64,000 nt of DNA, from positions 744,001 through 808,000 of the forward strand of contig NZ_OY782759.1 in the NCBI RefSeq assembly GCF_963678195.1, in the 5' to 3' direction. The position numbers and the translations under genes were made by a program. Below are positions 17,000 through 25,309 of the stretch, piece by piece. Positions within the stretch are counted from its first letter, which is position 1. Each line of letters starts with the position of its first letter. Below the pieces are notes generated by a model. It had not been told where the DNA came from. It did not search any database and saw nothing but the letters and a program-made list of their open reading frames with translations. Source of the DNA: an uncultured Hyphomonas sp. (GTDB lineage: Bacteria > Pseudomonadota > Alphaproteobacteria > Caulobacterales > Hyphomonadaceae).

Positions 17000-17463
17000 C
17001 AGCGCACCAGCGCATCGAGCACGCGCCGGTTGCCGTCCACGGCGTCTGGTCCGGCGCTGCGATAGGCGAGGCGCAGGCGCTCGCGCAGCACGATGGTCAG
17101 CTGCGTGGTCAGCGTAATGCCGGAGTCCGACAGAGTCAGCTTGCGCTGCCGGGCGTCGCGGTTGCCGACTTCCTTTTCGATCAGGCTGCGCTGGTCCAGC
17201 TGGCCGAGAATGCGGGCAAAGGTCGGCACGGTCATGCCGACGGAATCCCGTAATTCCGATACGGTGAGGCCGGGCCAGTAGCGGATGGTCATGAGAATTT
17301 GCATCTCTGGCTTGCTCAAGCCCGCCTTGCGCCGGGCCGCTTCGGCGGCTCTGGTGAGTTCGGATGCGCCAGCCAGCAGGAGGCCGACGCCGCGATCCAG
17401 CTCCTGATCCATCAGGAAAAGGCGGGGGTCGAACGGGCGGTTCAGGTTGACGTCAGGTGCCAT
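16999..17463 (-). CDS. MarR-family transcriptional regulator
   Basis: A 154-residue winged-helix regulator. The DNA-binding segment is LTVSELRDSVGMTVPTFARILGQLDQRSLIEKE, followed by a wing with the conserved RDARQRKLTLSDSG. Flanking helices provide the dimer interface. It is the first gene of a three-gene operon with the response regulator and kinase and overlaps the former by one base. It is divergent from ilvE across a 55-base gap, so one intergenic site could control both directions. No ligand can be deduced. Confidence 0.9.
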   Translation of the reverse strand: MAPDVNLNRPFDPRLFLMDQELDRGVGLLLAGASELTRAAEAARRKAGLSKPEMQILMTIRYWPGLTVSELRDSVGMTVPTFARILGQLDQRSLIEKEVGNRDARQRKLTLSDSGITLTTQLTIVLRERLRLAYRSAGPDAVDGNRRVLDALVR

Positions 17464-17518
17464 CCGGTGAAATGAACGCGAAATTCCAAGAAGTGCAAGC
17501 GAGGAGCGCTGAGATACG

Positions 17519-18403
17519 ATGGCCGGAACCGCATACGACGACCGCGATGGCTATATCTGGATGGACGGCGAATTTGTGCCGTGGCGTGATACGAAAGTAC
17601 ACGTTCTCACGCATGCGCTGCATTATGCCTCTGCGGTATTCGAAGGGGAGCGCGCCTATAACGGCAAGATCTTCCGCTCGCTGGACCATTCCAAGCGCCT
17701 GCACAATTCCGCCCGGATCATGGGTTTCGACATCCCCTACACCGTGGAGCAGATCGAAGACGTGAAGCGCGAGGCGCTGGCCAAGTCCGGGCTCGACAGC
17801 GCCTATGTGCGTGCGATCGCCTGGCGCGGATCGGAAATGATGGGCGTGTCGGCCCAGCAGAACTCGATCCACCTGGCCGTCGCTGTCTGGCATTGGGGCG
17901 ACTATTTTGCTGACAAGATGAAAGGCATCCGGATGACGCATGCCGAATGGCGCCGTCCGGCACCGGACACCGCGCCCTGCCATGCCAAGGCCGCCGGTCT
18001 CTACATGATCTGCACGCTCTCCAAGCATGCGGCCGAGCGGGACGGCTACGCCGATGCGCTGATGCTCGACTATCGCGGCCAGGTGGCCGAGGCGACCGGA
18101 GCGAACATCTTCTTCGTGCGGGATGGCGCGCTGCACACGCCGACGCCGGACTGCTTCCTGAACGGGCTGACCCGCCAGACGGCGATCAAGCTCGCCCAGC
18201 AGCGCCAGCTCGAAGTGATCGAACGGGCCATCATGCCGGACGAACTGGCGACCTTCTCGGAATGCTTCATCACGGGCTCTGCCGCGGAAATCACCCCGGT
18301 CGCCGAAATCGGTGAGCATATTTACAAGCCGGGCCAGATCTCCGAAGCGCTGGTCAACGATTATTCGGCGCTGGTCAACGGCAAGCTGGAAGTCGCGCTC
18401 TAG
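17519..18403 (+). CDS. ilvE: Branched-chain amino acid aminotransferase
   Basis: A 294-residue class IV PLP enzyme that transaminates leucine, isoleucine and valine with 2-oxoglutarate. The internal aldimine lysine is Lys157 in CHAKAAGLY. The PLP phosphate-binding motif EATGANIFF and the substrate region GSAAEITPV are present, and the N-terminal FEGERAYNG block is typical of IlvE rather than D-amino acid aminotransferase. GAGGAG about 15 bases upstream serves as ribosome-binding site. It appears monocistronic and ends at a bidirectional terminator shared with the convergent peroxiredoxin gene. Confidence 0.95.
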   Translation: MAGTAYDDRDGYIWMDGEFVPWRDTKVHVLTHALHYASAVFEGERAYNGKIFRSLDHSKRLHNSARIMGFDIPYTVEQIEDVKREALAKSGLDSAYVRAIAWRGSEMMGVSAQQNSIHLAVAVWHWGDYFADKMKGIRMTHAEWRRPAPDTAPCHAKAAGLYMICTLSKHAAERDGYADALMLDYRGQVAEATGANIFFVRDGALHTPTPDCFLNGLTRQTAIKLAQQRQLEVIERAIMPDELATFSECFITGSAAEITPVAEIGEHIYKPGQISEALVNDYSALVNGKLEVAL

Positions 18404-18426
18404 GGCGTGGATCCGTATCCGGACAA

Positions 18427-18458
18427 AAAGAAAAGGCGGCCCGTGGGCCGCCTTTTTT
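18427..18458. terminator. Bidirectional terminator between ilvE and the peroxiredoxin gene
   Basis: A 7-bp GC stem, GGCGGCC (18435-18441) and GGCCGCC (18446-18452), with a four-base loop. It is flanked by an A-rich left side (AAAAAGAAAA) and TTTTTT on the right, so it can stop transcripts from both strands. Confidence 0.88.
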
Positions 18459-18465
18459 CGTTGGC

Positions 18466-19101
18466 TTATTTGTTCGGCTGGGGTGTGTAGCGCAGGTAGG
18501 GTTTCACCGTCTTGAAGCCCTTGGGGAAAAGTTTTTCGGCGTCTTCGTCCGACAGGCTCGGCACGACGATGACGTCTTCGCCATCGGTCCAGTTCACCGG
18601 TGTGGCCACCTTGTGGCCGTCGGTCAGCTGCAGGCTGTCGATCAGGCGCAGCACTTCGTCGAAGTTCCGCCCGGCGCTCGGCGGATAGATGATCGAGGCG
18701 CGGATCTTCTTGTCAGGGTCGATCACATAGACGGCCCGCACGGTCACTTTCGGATCGGCGTTCGGGTGGATCATGTTGTAGAGCGTCGCCACCTTGCGGC
18801 CCGGGTCTGCGATGATCGGAAACTGGACCGATGCGCCCTGGGTCTCTTCGATGTCTTCGATCCAGCGCTTATGATCCTCGACCGTATCGACCGATATGAC
18901 GAGCGCCTTGGCGCCGCGGCGGGCAAATTCATCTTTCAGCCGGGCTGTATAGCCGAGCTCTGTCGTGCAGACGGGCGTGAAGTCTGCCGGGTGGGAGAAA
19001 AACACCACCCAGTCGCCGCCGGCCCATTCATGGAACCGGATCCGACCTTCTGTCGTCTCCGCTTCAAAGTCGGGCGCTACGTCGCCGATCAGCAAGCTCA
19101 T
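18466..19101 (-). CDS. 1-Cys peroxiredoxin (Prx6 type)
   Basis: A 211-residue thiol peroxidase. The peroxidatic cysteine is Cys45 in HPADFTPVCTTE, with the supporting Thr42 and Arg in the IYPPSAGRNFDEVLR block. The long C-terminal extension PVNWTDGEDVIVVPS with the dimer-contact region is diagnostic for Prx6, and no resolving cysteine is present in the usual position, so it depends on an external thiol such as glutathione. It reduces H2O2 and organic hydroperoxides in the cytoplasm. It appears monocistronic and ends at the shared terminator. The promoter lies in the 114-base gap shared with the divergent sixA-like gene. Confidence 0.95.
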   Translation of the reverse strand: MSLLIGDVAPDFEAETTEGRIRFHEWAGGDWVVFFSHPADFTPVCTTELGYTARLKDEFARRGAKALVISVDTVEDHKRWIEDIEETQGASVQFPIIADPGRKVATLYNMIHPNADPKVTVRAVYVIDPDKKIRASIIYPPSAGRNFDEVLRLIDSLQLTDGHKVATPVNWTDGEDVIVVPSLSDEDAEKLFPKGFKTVKPYLRYTPQPNK

Positions 19102-19215
19102 CTAAACCGTCTCCTGTGACTTGATTTCGAGTGCGAAAATGGTGCCTAAGAGAGACTGAGCCAATGAGCGGTGCCTGAAGGTGTCGATCAGAATTTCTAA
19201 TCTCCGGACCTGCCG

Positions 19216-19740
19216 ATGAAGCGCCTGATCCTGATGCGTCATGCCAAGACCGAACCCTTTGGAGAGGGCATCGATGATTTTGGCCGCGCGCTGACCGACC
19301 AGGGGCACAGCGATGCGACGCGGATCGCCGAGGAGATTGTCGCGCTGGGCTGGAGCCCGGAGCGCATCCTCGTCTCCACAGCCCGGCGGGCGCGGGAAAC
19401 CTGTTCGGAAGTCGCGCGTGTATTCGAGGGCGAAAAAGTGCGCCCGATGGAATCGCTCTATCTTTGCGGCGCGCGCGGCCTTGCCGAAGCGGTGAAGCAG
19501 AATGACGGCGCCGGCACGCTGATGGTGATCGGCCACAATCCGGGTATCCATGATTTCGCGCTGGACATCCTGCGCGATGGCGGTAGCCAGGATCACTACG
19601 CTTCCCAGCGCCTTGCCGAGAAATTCCCGACCAGCTGCGCCGCCATGTTCGAACGCGAAGACGATGGCAGTTTCGTGCCGGTCCTGTTCCGCCTCGCAAA
19701 TGTGCTGCGGGCCAAGGACTATCGCACCGCGACGGCCTGA
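19216..19740 (+). CDS. SixA-family phosphohistidine phosphatase
   Basis: A 174-residue histidine phosphatase of the RHG type. The catalytic motif is LMRHAKTE at residues 6-13, with a second catalytic His in VIGHNPGI near residue 113. The short length and lack of insertions match SixA, which removes phosphate from histidine phosphotransfer proteins or from the PTS Ntr branch. It is transcribed alone. The ribosome-binding site is weak (GGAC). It is divergent from the peroxiredoxin gene. Confidence 0.9.
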   Translation: MKRLILMRHAKTEPFGEGIDDFGRALTDQGHSDATRIAEEIVALGWSPERILVSTARRARETCSEVARVFEGEKVRPMESLYLCGARGLAEAVKQNDGAGTLMVIGHNPGIHDFALDILRDGGSQDHYASQRLAEKFPTSCAAMFEREDDGSFVPVLFRLANVLRAKDYRTATA

Positions 19741-19750
19741 TATTCCGCTC

Positions 19751-19784
19751 AAAAAAAGCCCCGCCCGGGAGAGACGGGCAGGGC
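19751..19784 (-). terminator. Terminator after the UrcA-family gene
   Basis: A 10-bp stem with one mismatch, GCCCCGCCCG (19758-19767) and CGGGCAGGGC (19775-19784), followed on the minus strand by seven T. It lies about 60 bases after the UrcA-family stop codon. Confidence 0.82.
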
Positions 19785-19845
19785 ACGAGACCGCGGGAGA
19801 CGGGGTTTTGGAGAGGCAGGCGCCTCCCGCGGGAGAAGACGCCGC

Positions 19846-20157
19846 TTAGCGGGAGACAGATGCCTCGTAGACAGCCGTCAGGGCAGGTTCGTTGATCGTG
19901 GTCACAGCGCTTTTCAGGGTGCGGCTTTCACAGAAGCTGACGGCGTAGCTGGTGGAGAAAGCCCACTCCGAAGACTCGGCGACGCAGCGGTCATGGACAT
20001 CCTGTTTCAGTTTCGAAAATTCCTGCTTGGCGCCTTCGGTCGTCTGAAGCGTGCTGCGGTCGATGTTCACGTTCATTTCGAACTGTTCGGTCGTGCTGGC
20101 GAGGGCCGGCATGGCAGCGAGGGAGAGGGCGGTGGCAGCGAGAATGGTGCGGATCAT
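19846..20157 (-). CDS. UrcA-family periplasmic protein
   Basis: A 103-residue protein with a clear signal peptide (MIRTILAATALSLAAMPALA). The mature part has the UrcA features: a short beta/helix unit FEMNVNIDRSTLQTTEGAKQ, a helix with KLKQDVHDRC, and a second cysteine in VSFCESRTL, so one disulfide is likely. The function of UrcA proteins is unknown; they are common in Sphingomonadales and Hyphomonadaceae. The ATG at 20157 has AAGGAAGGAC upstream. Its promoter is probably in the AT-rich stretch at 20510-20600, with or without the small ORF in between. Confidence 0.85.
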   Translation of the reverse strand: MIRTILAATALSLAAMPALASTTEQFEMNVNIDRSTLQTTEGAKQEFSKLKQDVHDRCVAESSEWAFSTSYAVSFCESRTLKSAVTTINEPALTAVYEASVSR

Positions 20158-20266
20158 GACGAGAGAGTCCTTCCTTTGACGTTTTGTTTTCTTGTGGGGG
20201 GGGAGGTGGACGGCGCTGCGGGCCATCAGGGGAAATGGTCTTTTTGTGCAGCGCCGTCCGGGCGGC

Positions 20267-20449
20267 TTAGTGCTGGTCCCGGCGAATGGACCGGCGGCGG
20301 CGGCGGACCAGGAGGTTCGGTCGGCCCCGGTCGGCCACATCATTTGCCGGTCGGGACAGCAGCGTCTTGCTGCCGGTAAGGATGGCATCTGCCATCTGCG
20401 CAGCGGGCGCGGCGATCTCGTGGTCATACTGACGGGCGCGGGGGGTCAT
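20267..20449 (-). CDS. Possible small basic protein (60 aa), uncertain
   Basis: A 60-codon ORF with an ATG at 20449 and a plausible ribosome-binding site AAGAAGGAC eight bases upstream, resembling the site before the UrcA gene. The product is strongly basic at its C-terminus (LLVRRRRRSIRRDQH). I recognise no family. It lies between the AT-rich putative promoter region and the UrcA gene on the same strand, so it could be the first gene of that transcript. GC-rich shadows are common here, so the case rests on the ribosome-binding site and position only. Confidence 0.4.
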   Translation of the reverse strand: MTPRARQYDHEIAAPAAQMADAILTGSKTLLSRPANDVADRGRPNLLVRRRRRSIRRDQH

Positions 20450-20524
20450 GTTCGAAAGTCCTTCTTGGTTTCTTGTCTTGGCGGGACCATCCCGCCGCCG
20501 ACACCCTCAAGATAGGACAGCAAA

Positions 20525-20561
20525 TATCGAATTTCAATAATAAAATATCGAAAAACAATAA
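20525..20561 (-). promoter_or_regulatory. Two direct copies of a TATCGAA-N3-CAATAA motif
   Basis: TATCGAATTTCAATAA (from 20525) and TATCGAAAAACAATAA (from 20546) are direct repeats with a 21-base period, two helical turns. They lie in an AT-rich island about 75-110 bases before the small ORF and upstream of the UrcA gene. A near-identical element occurs before the RND efflux operon at 52584. The wider interval 20158-20725 holds no gene other than the small ORF. Confidence 0.55.
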
Positions 20562-20725
20562 ATACCAGATTTTTCAAGGTACTTTGTCTTCTCGAATATC
20601 GATATGGTACGCTGGAACCGGCCTTCAAGGCCAATTAATTGCGGTTCATGGAGAATTTTTCCGGGAATCGGCGCCAGTCATGGTCCGGATTGCCCGGCAT
20701 CAGGCAAAAGCCGGGGAAAAGCTTT

Positions 20726-22309
20726 CTAGGCCGGACGATTTTCCGATGCATGTCCCGGCTGGCCGAGGTCGAAGCTCAGCTGAACTGGAGCCCTGGCAGG
20801 CCGGCGGATCCCTTTTGGACGCGTCTTGCGGAAAGGTAGGGCCGCCTGTCTCTTGTCCCGGGGGGCAGCCTGGCGCGGTGCAGGGGAGGGCGCGGTCCAT
20901 CCGGGCCGGTGGACCCGGGCGATCCGCTCGCGGGCTTCGCGCGCCGCGGCGACATGGTCGGCCATGCGCATCGGATAGGTCTGGCCGAAGATGACGCCCG
21001 CCGCAGCGAGATCGGCTTTCGGCGCATCCCAGGGCGCATGAATATGTGCATCCGGCAGGGCGGCAAGCTCCGGCACCCAGCGGCGGATGAAGGCGCCGTC
21101 CGGGTCGAACTGTTGCGACAGGCGCACCGGGTTCCGGATCGCCGGGGCGCGGCGGCTCTTCAGGCCGGCTTGGGCGATAACTTGCGGATAATGAATGCCG
21201 GGGTCGAAGTCGGTGCACAGGGCGGCGAGCTTCTCGGCCGGCAGCCGCCAGTCCATCCAGAGCTGGTAAGCTGCAAACCCGATCAGCATGGCCCGCATGC
21301 GATCATTCAGCCAGCCGGTCTGGCGCAGGGCGCGCATGCTCGCATCGATCAGGGGGAAGCCGGTCCGTCCTTCGATCCAGGCGGCAAGGCGCGGATCGTC
21401 GGCCGCCGCTTCGGGGCGCAAATCCTCGCCGCTGCCGGTCTGGGGCAGGGGGCGGTCTTCAAAGGCCTGAATGGAACGGGCCCGTCCTTCAAGGCGCTCC
21501 AGAAACTCAGTCAGTGAGGCCGCGAAGGTCTGGTCGCCATCCTGAACATAGGCGGCGCGCGCCCGGACGGCGGCCTGCCAGGCCTCCCTTACGGACACCG
21601 TCCCGAAGGCGAGGTGGGGGGAGAGGCGGGAGCCCGACACCTCCGCCAGAGCGGGCTGGCCGGTTTCCTGCTGGTAGCGCCTGCCGCGCCCGGCGACGAA
21701 ACTCCGCAGCAATTCCACGCCGGGCGCCCGGCCGCCTTTCTGGCGGTCGCTGCAATCTTCCGGGCCAAGGCAGAAATCCTCGGCAATCGGCCAGGGGCCG
21801 GCGGCCTGCGTCGCGGCCCGGATCGTCTCCGGCGCCCGGATCCGGGGCGCGTGCATCGCCTTGTCCCACTGGCCCGCCCAGTCGTCCTGCGCACCGAGGC
21901 CGCGGACGATGCCCGGCCGGGCCTGCTCGCGAAGCGAGATTCCAGCCTGAACGGCCCAGCGGCGCACGGCCCGGTCACGGGCCCGCGTCCATGGCATGCC
22001 GGAATCTTCATACATATGGATGGCTTCGATGCCGTGACGGCGGTGGAGGTCCGCCAGCACGTCCAGCGCATCGCCCCGCCTTACGATCAGGCGCGCACCC
22101 CGCTCGGTCAGCGCCTCGTCCAGTTCGGTGAGGGAGTCCATCAGGAAGTCGAACTGACGGCGCGAATGTTCCGGCAGGGCCCAGAAGTCCCGTTCGAAGA
22201 TATAAAGCGGCAGCACCGCTGCCCCGCTCGCCGCAGCGGCGGCAAGTGCAGCATGGTCATGCACCCGGAGATCCCGGCGAAACCAGACAAGATGGATGTT
22301 GCTTGCCAT
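20726..22309 (-). CDS. phrB: Deoxyribodipyrimidine photolyase
   Basis: A 527-residue light-driven DNA repair enzyme that reverses cyclobutane pyrimidine dimers. The N-terminal alpha/beta antenna domain starts WFRRDLRVHDHAAL; the C-terminal FAD domain includes GRTGFPLIDASMRALRQTGWLNDRMRAM and the FDPGIHYPQVIAQAG block. A basic tail of about 60 residues after the catalytic domain (RRPARAPVQLSFDLG) is longer than usual. The ATG at 22309 is preceded directly by an alphaproteobacterial SOS box, so the transcript is probably leaderless or nearly so. An in-frame ATG at 22327 lies inside that box and is less likely. Confidence 0.94.
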   Translation of the reverse strand: MASNIHLVWFRRDLRVHDHAALAAAAASGAAVLPLYIFERDFWALPEHSRRQFDFLMDSLTELDEALTERGARLIVRRGDALDVLADLHRRHGIEAIHMYEDSGMPWTRARDRAVRRWAVQAGISLREQARPGIVRGLGAQDDWAGQWDKAMHAPRIRAPETIRAATQAAGPWPIAEDFCLGPEDCSDRQKGGRAPGVELLRSFVAGRGRRYQQETGQPALAEVSGSRLSPHLAFGTVSVREAWQAAVRARAAYVQDGDQTFAASLTEFLERLEGRARSIQAFEDRPLPQTGSGEDLRPEAAADDPRLAAWIEGRTGFPLIDASMRALRQTGWLNDRMRAMLIGFAAYQLWMDWRLPAEKLAALCTDFDPGIHYPQVIAQAGLKSRRAPAIRNPVRLSQQFDPDGAFIRRWVPELAALPDAHIHAPWDAPKADLAAAGVIFGQTYPMRMADHVAAAREARERIARVHRPGWTAPSPAPRQAAPRDKRQAALPFRKTRPKGIRRPARAPVQLSFDLGQPGHASENRPA

Positions 22310-22310
22310 G

Positions 22311-22325
22311 GAACAAATGTAGAAC
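22311..22325 (-). promoter_or_regulatory. LexA SOS box of the photolyase gene
   Basis: On the minus strand the sequence reads GTTC-tacattt-GTTC, an exact match to the alphaproteobacterial LexA site GTTC-N7-GTTC. It ends one base before the photolyase ATG, so LexA would block initiation. A third GAAC lies at 22335-22338 on the plus strand. Confidence 0.8.
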
Positions 22326-22401
22326 ATTCGAAAAGAACGCGCAAGACCTTTGATTTTCAGGCGGCTTTCAGGGCCGTCACCTACCCGGGCTGCGGCGCGC
22401 C

Positions 22402-22546
22402 TGTGGATAGAGGTGTGGATAAGGTGTGAATGGTGTGCGCAGGCCGCCTTCACCTGTTTTCGGGGGATTCTTCTCTCCTGCGGGGAGAATCATTACGGAA
22501 ACGAAACAAATTCAACCTGTGATTTGTAGAGTTCGCTTTATCCACA
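22402..22546. promoter_or_regulatory. Cluster of DnaA boxes in the photolyase/glycosyltransferase gap
   Basis: Two exact 9-mer DnaA boxes are present: TGTGGATAA at 22414-22422 (the reverse of TTATCCACA) and TTATCCACA at 22538-22546. TGTGGATAG at 22402-22410 is one mismatch away. The stretch between them contains an AT-rich part (22494-22530) and a hairpin around 22468-22489. It could be a DnaA-regulated promoter region or an origin-like element; nothing else in the window marks an origin. Confidence 0.5.
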
Positions 22547-22561
22547 GGTTCTTCTGCATCC

Positions 22562-23986
22562 ATGGGTGGTGAGGGGTTCAACGGTAACACGAGCCGTGCG
22601 CAGGCGCGCGCGCCATTGCGGTGTCCGAAACCGGATATCCGTCTGGCACTGGAATCTGCCTATGCCCTGCACCGGCAGGCGCCAGGCCTGTCCGCGCGCG
22701 GCACGTTCAGCCCGGCACAGCGCCTGTTCCTTCGCCGCGTCCTGACAGGGCTTGGCGTCCTGACCCTGCTGATGCCGGAGCTGCCGGGTCTGCTGGCGAT
22801 GCTGATCATCCCGCCGGTCTTCCTGGCGATTGTCCTGTTTCGCCTGTTTCTTCTGAGCGTTGCTGTGCGGCTGGATAGCAAAGATCCAACGACCATCCAT
22901 GACGCGACCCCGCTTCTGCCCATCTATACGATCCTGATCGCCCTGAAGGACGAAGCCGCTATCGTGCCGCAGCTGGCAAAGGCCATCGCCGCGCTGGACT
23001 ATCCAAAGGACCGGATCGACCTGAAGCTGCTGATCGAAGAAGCCGACCCCGGCACAAGGGCGGCTGTCATGGCTCAGGCCTGGCCGCCCGGCGCGGAGCT
23101 GCTGGTCGTTCCGGCGGGTGAGCCGCAGACCAAGCCGCGCGCCCTGAACTATGGCCTCGCCCGGGCAAGGGGCACTTATGTCGTCGTGTACGATGCCGAG
23201 GATCGCCCGCATCCCGGCCAGCTGAAGGCGGCTGTCCTCGCCTTCAATGCGCACGGGCCGGATATGACCTGTCTTCAGGCGCCGCTGGTGGGCGTGCCGG
23301 CCGGTGGCAGCTGGATCGCGCGGCAATGGGCGCTGGAATATGCCATTCAGTTCAGCCTGCTGGTGCCGGCGCTCGCGCGGCTTGGCCTGCCGGTCGCGCT
23401 TGGCGGCACAAGCAATCATTTTCGCCGCACCGCGCTGGTCGCGGCAGGCGGCTGGGATGCGTGGAATGTCACGGAGGATGCAGACCTCGGCCTGCGGCTG
23501 GCCCGGCTTGGCCACCGGGTCGGTGCGATCAGTTCCCCGACACTGGAAGCGCCGCCGGAGCAGGGCCGCGTCTGGCGCGGCCAGCGCTCGCGCTGGCTGA
23601 AAGGATATATCCAGACCTGGTGCGTGCTGATGCGCGGACGGGGCGAGGCGCCGGGGCTGAAGCCCGCGGCGTTCCTGTCGGTACAGCTGACCCTCGGGGC
23701 TGCGATCCTGTCTGCCATGGTACACGGACCGTGGATGGCCTGGTGCGTGCTGTGCTTAGCCTGCCCGGGATTGTCGCTTGGTGCGTTTGGCCTGACGGCG
23801 CTGTGGCTGTCGCTTTTCACCGGGGGGCTGTCGGCCAGCCTGGCGCCGGGGTCATGGCACTGGCGGCGCCTGTTCGACACGCTGACCCTGCCGCTCTACT
23901 GGCCGCTGCAGACGCTCGCCATGATACGCGCACTCTGGAGTCTCTGGCACACGCCGCACTATTGGGCGAAGACGCCGCATATCTGA
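22562..23986 (+). CDS. Membrane-bound family 2 glycosyltransferase
   Basis: A 474-residue processive-type glycosyltransferase of the inner membrane. Two hydrophobic segments (about 60-100) precede the GT-A domain, and three or four helices follow (about 365-470). Catalytic motifs are DAED at residues 211-214 (UDP-sugar/metal), TEDAD at 304-308, and QRSRW at 341-345, the (Q/R)XXRW motif of cellulose-synthase-like enzymes. The product polymer or lipid-linked glycan is unknown. An N-terminal region with SARGTFSPAQRL is conserved in related alphaproteobacterial enzymes. It has no neighbouring polysaccharide genes and appears to be transcribed alone from the DnaA-box-containing gap. Confidence 0.88.
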   Translation: MGGEGFNGNTSRAQARAPLRCPKPDIRLALESAYALHRQAPGLSARGTFSPAQRLFLRRVLTGLGVLTLLMPELPGLLAMLIIPPVFLAIVLFRLFLLSVAVRLDSKDPTTIHDATPLLPIYTILIALKDEAAIVPQLAKAIAALDYPKDRIDLKLLIEEADPGTRAAVMAQAWPPGAELLVVPAGEPQTKPRALNYGLARARGTYVVVYDAEDRPHPGQLKAAVLAFNAHGPDMTCLQAPLVGVPAGGSWIARQWALEYAIQFSLLVPALARLGLPVALGGTSNHFRRTALVAAGGWDAWNVTEDADLGLRLARLGHRVGAISSPTLEAPPEQGRVWRGQRSRWLKGYIQTWCVLMRGRGEAPGLKPAAFLSVQLTLGAAILSAMVHGPWMAWCVLCLACPGLSLGAFGLTALWLSLFTGGLSASLAPGSWHWRRLFDTLTLPLYWPLQTLAMIRALWSLWHTPHYWAKTPHI

Positions 23987-24061
23987 CCCAGCGGTAGCGC
24001 TTGGCTCCGCCGCTGCGGGGGAATAGGGTCTCGCCCAGTCAAATCCAATGAGGAGACCGCC

Positions 24062-25276
24062 ATGGCCGACACTGCCGTCGACGAGCTCGAGACCTTCCGC
24101 GCAGAGACGCGGGCCTGGCTCGAAGAAAACTGCCCGCCCGCTATGCGTACGCCGATGAAGGACGACGAGATCGTCTGGGGCGGCAAGCGGGAGAAGTTCA
24201 AGAACCCGGACTCGAAAGTCTGGCTGGAGCGGATGGCCGAGAAAGGCTGGACCGCGCCGCAATGGCCGAAGAAATACGGCGGCGGCGGCCTCTCCCCGGC
24301 CGAGGCCCGTGTGCTGCAGCAGGAGATGAGCCGCATCAAGGCGCGCCAGCCGCTGTTCTCGTTCGGCCTCTGGATGTTCGGCCCGGCGCTTCTGGAGTTC
24401 GGCAACGAAGAACAGAAGATGCGCTTCATTCCGGACATCGTGCATGGCCGCACCCGCTGGTGCCAGGGCTATTCAGAGCCGGGCGCCGGCTCTGACCTCG
24501 CTGACCTGCAGACGCGCTGTGAAGACAAGGGCGATCACTATCTGATCAACGGCCAGAAAGTCTGGACCTCTTATGCCGACAAGGCTGACTGGATCTTCTG
24601 CCTCGTGCGCACCGACACCAGCGTGAAGCATGAAGGCATCAGCTTCATCCTGTTCGATATGGAAAGCGAAGGCGTCGAAGCGCGCCCGATCCTGCTGATC
24701 TCCGGCGAGAGCCCGTTCTGCGAAACCTTCTTCACCGATGTGAAGGTGCCGAAGGACCAGCTGGTCGGCGAAGTGAATGGCGGCTGGCAGATCGCCAAGC
24801 GCCTGCTTCAGTTCGAACGCTCCTCGATTTCCGCCGGCGGTTTCGGCGGCACGGGCGGCTCAGGCATCATGGGGCCGGAAGACTATGCCAAGCAGCATAT
24901 CGGCACCGACAGCGATGGCCGTCTTCTCGATGGTGACCTGCGCGGCCGCATCACCGATCACAAGATGTACGCCAAGGCCTTCAGCCTGACCGTTCAGCGC
25001 CAGGCCGAACAGGCCAAGGCCGGACAGGCCGTCAGCCATACTGCGTCGATCCTGAAATACGGCGCCGCCAAGATGAACCAGGATCGCCACGAGCTTCTGG
25101 TCGAAGCGCTCGGCACCGAAGGGCTCGGCTGGGAAGGGGAGGGCTTCGACCCGACCGCCAAGAAAGTCACCCGCCAGTGGCTGCGCTCGAAGGGTAACTC
25201 CATCGAAGGCGGCACCAGCGAGATCAACCTCAATGTCATCTCCAAGCGCGTGCTTGGCCTGAAAGACCATCAGTAA
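24062..25276 (+). CDS. Acyl-CoA dehydrogenase (first of a pair)
   Basis: A 404-residue flavoenzyme that forms an enoyl-CoA by alpha,beta-dehydrogenation. The N-terminal helical domain includes APQWPKKYGGGGLSPAEARVL; the FAD-contact motif is CQGYSEPGAGSDLADLQT; the C-terminal signature is IEGGTSEINLNVISKRVLGL. AGGAG precedes the ATG. It is followed 33 bases later by a second acyl-CoA dehydrogenase on the same strand, a layout typical of heterotetrameric FadE pairs in steroid or branched side-chain degradation. Substrate cannot be assigned from the sequence. Confidence 0.93.
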   Translation: MADTAVDELETFRAETRAWLEENCPPAMRTPMKDDEIVWGGKREKFKNPDSKVWLERMAEKGWTAPQWPKKYGGGGLSPAEARVLQQEMSRIKARQPLFSFGLWMFGPALLEFGNEEQKMRFIPDIVHGRTRWCQGYSEPGAGSDLADLQTRCEDKGDHYLINGQKVWTSYADKADWIFCLVRTDTSVKHEGISFILFDMESEGVEARPILLISGESPFCETFFTDVKVPKDQLVGEVNGGWQIAKRLLQFERSSISAGGFGGTGGSGIMGPEDYAKQHIGTDSDGRLLDGDLRGRITDHKMYAKAFSLTVQRQAEQAKAGQAVSHTASILKYGAAKMNQDRHELLVEALGTEGLGWEGEGFDPTAKKVTRQWLRSKGNSIEGGTSEINLNVISKRVLGLKDHQ

Positions 25277-25309
25277 GCCGACGGCAGAAGAACACAGGAG
25301 ATAAACAAC

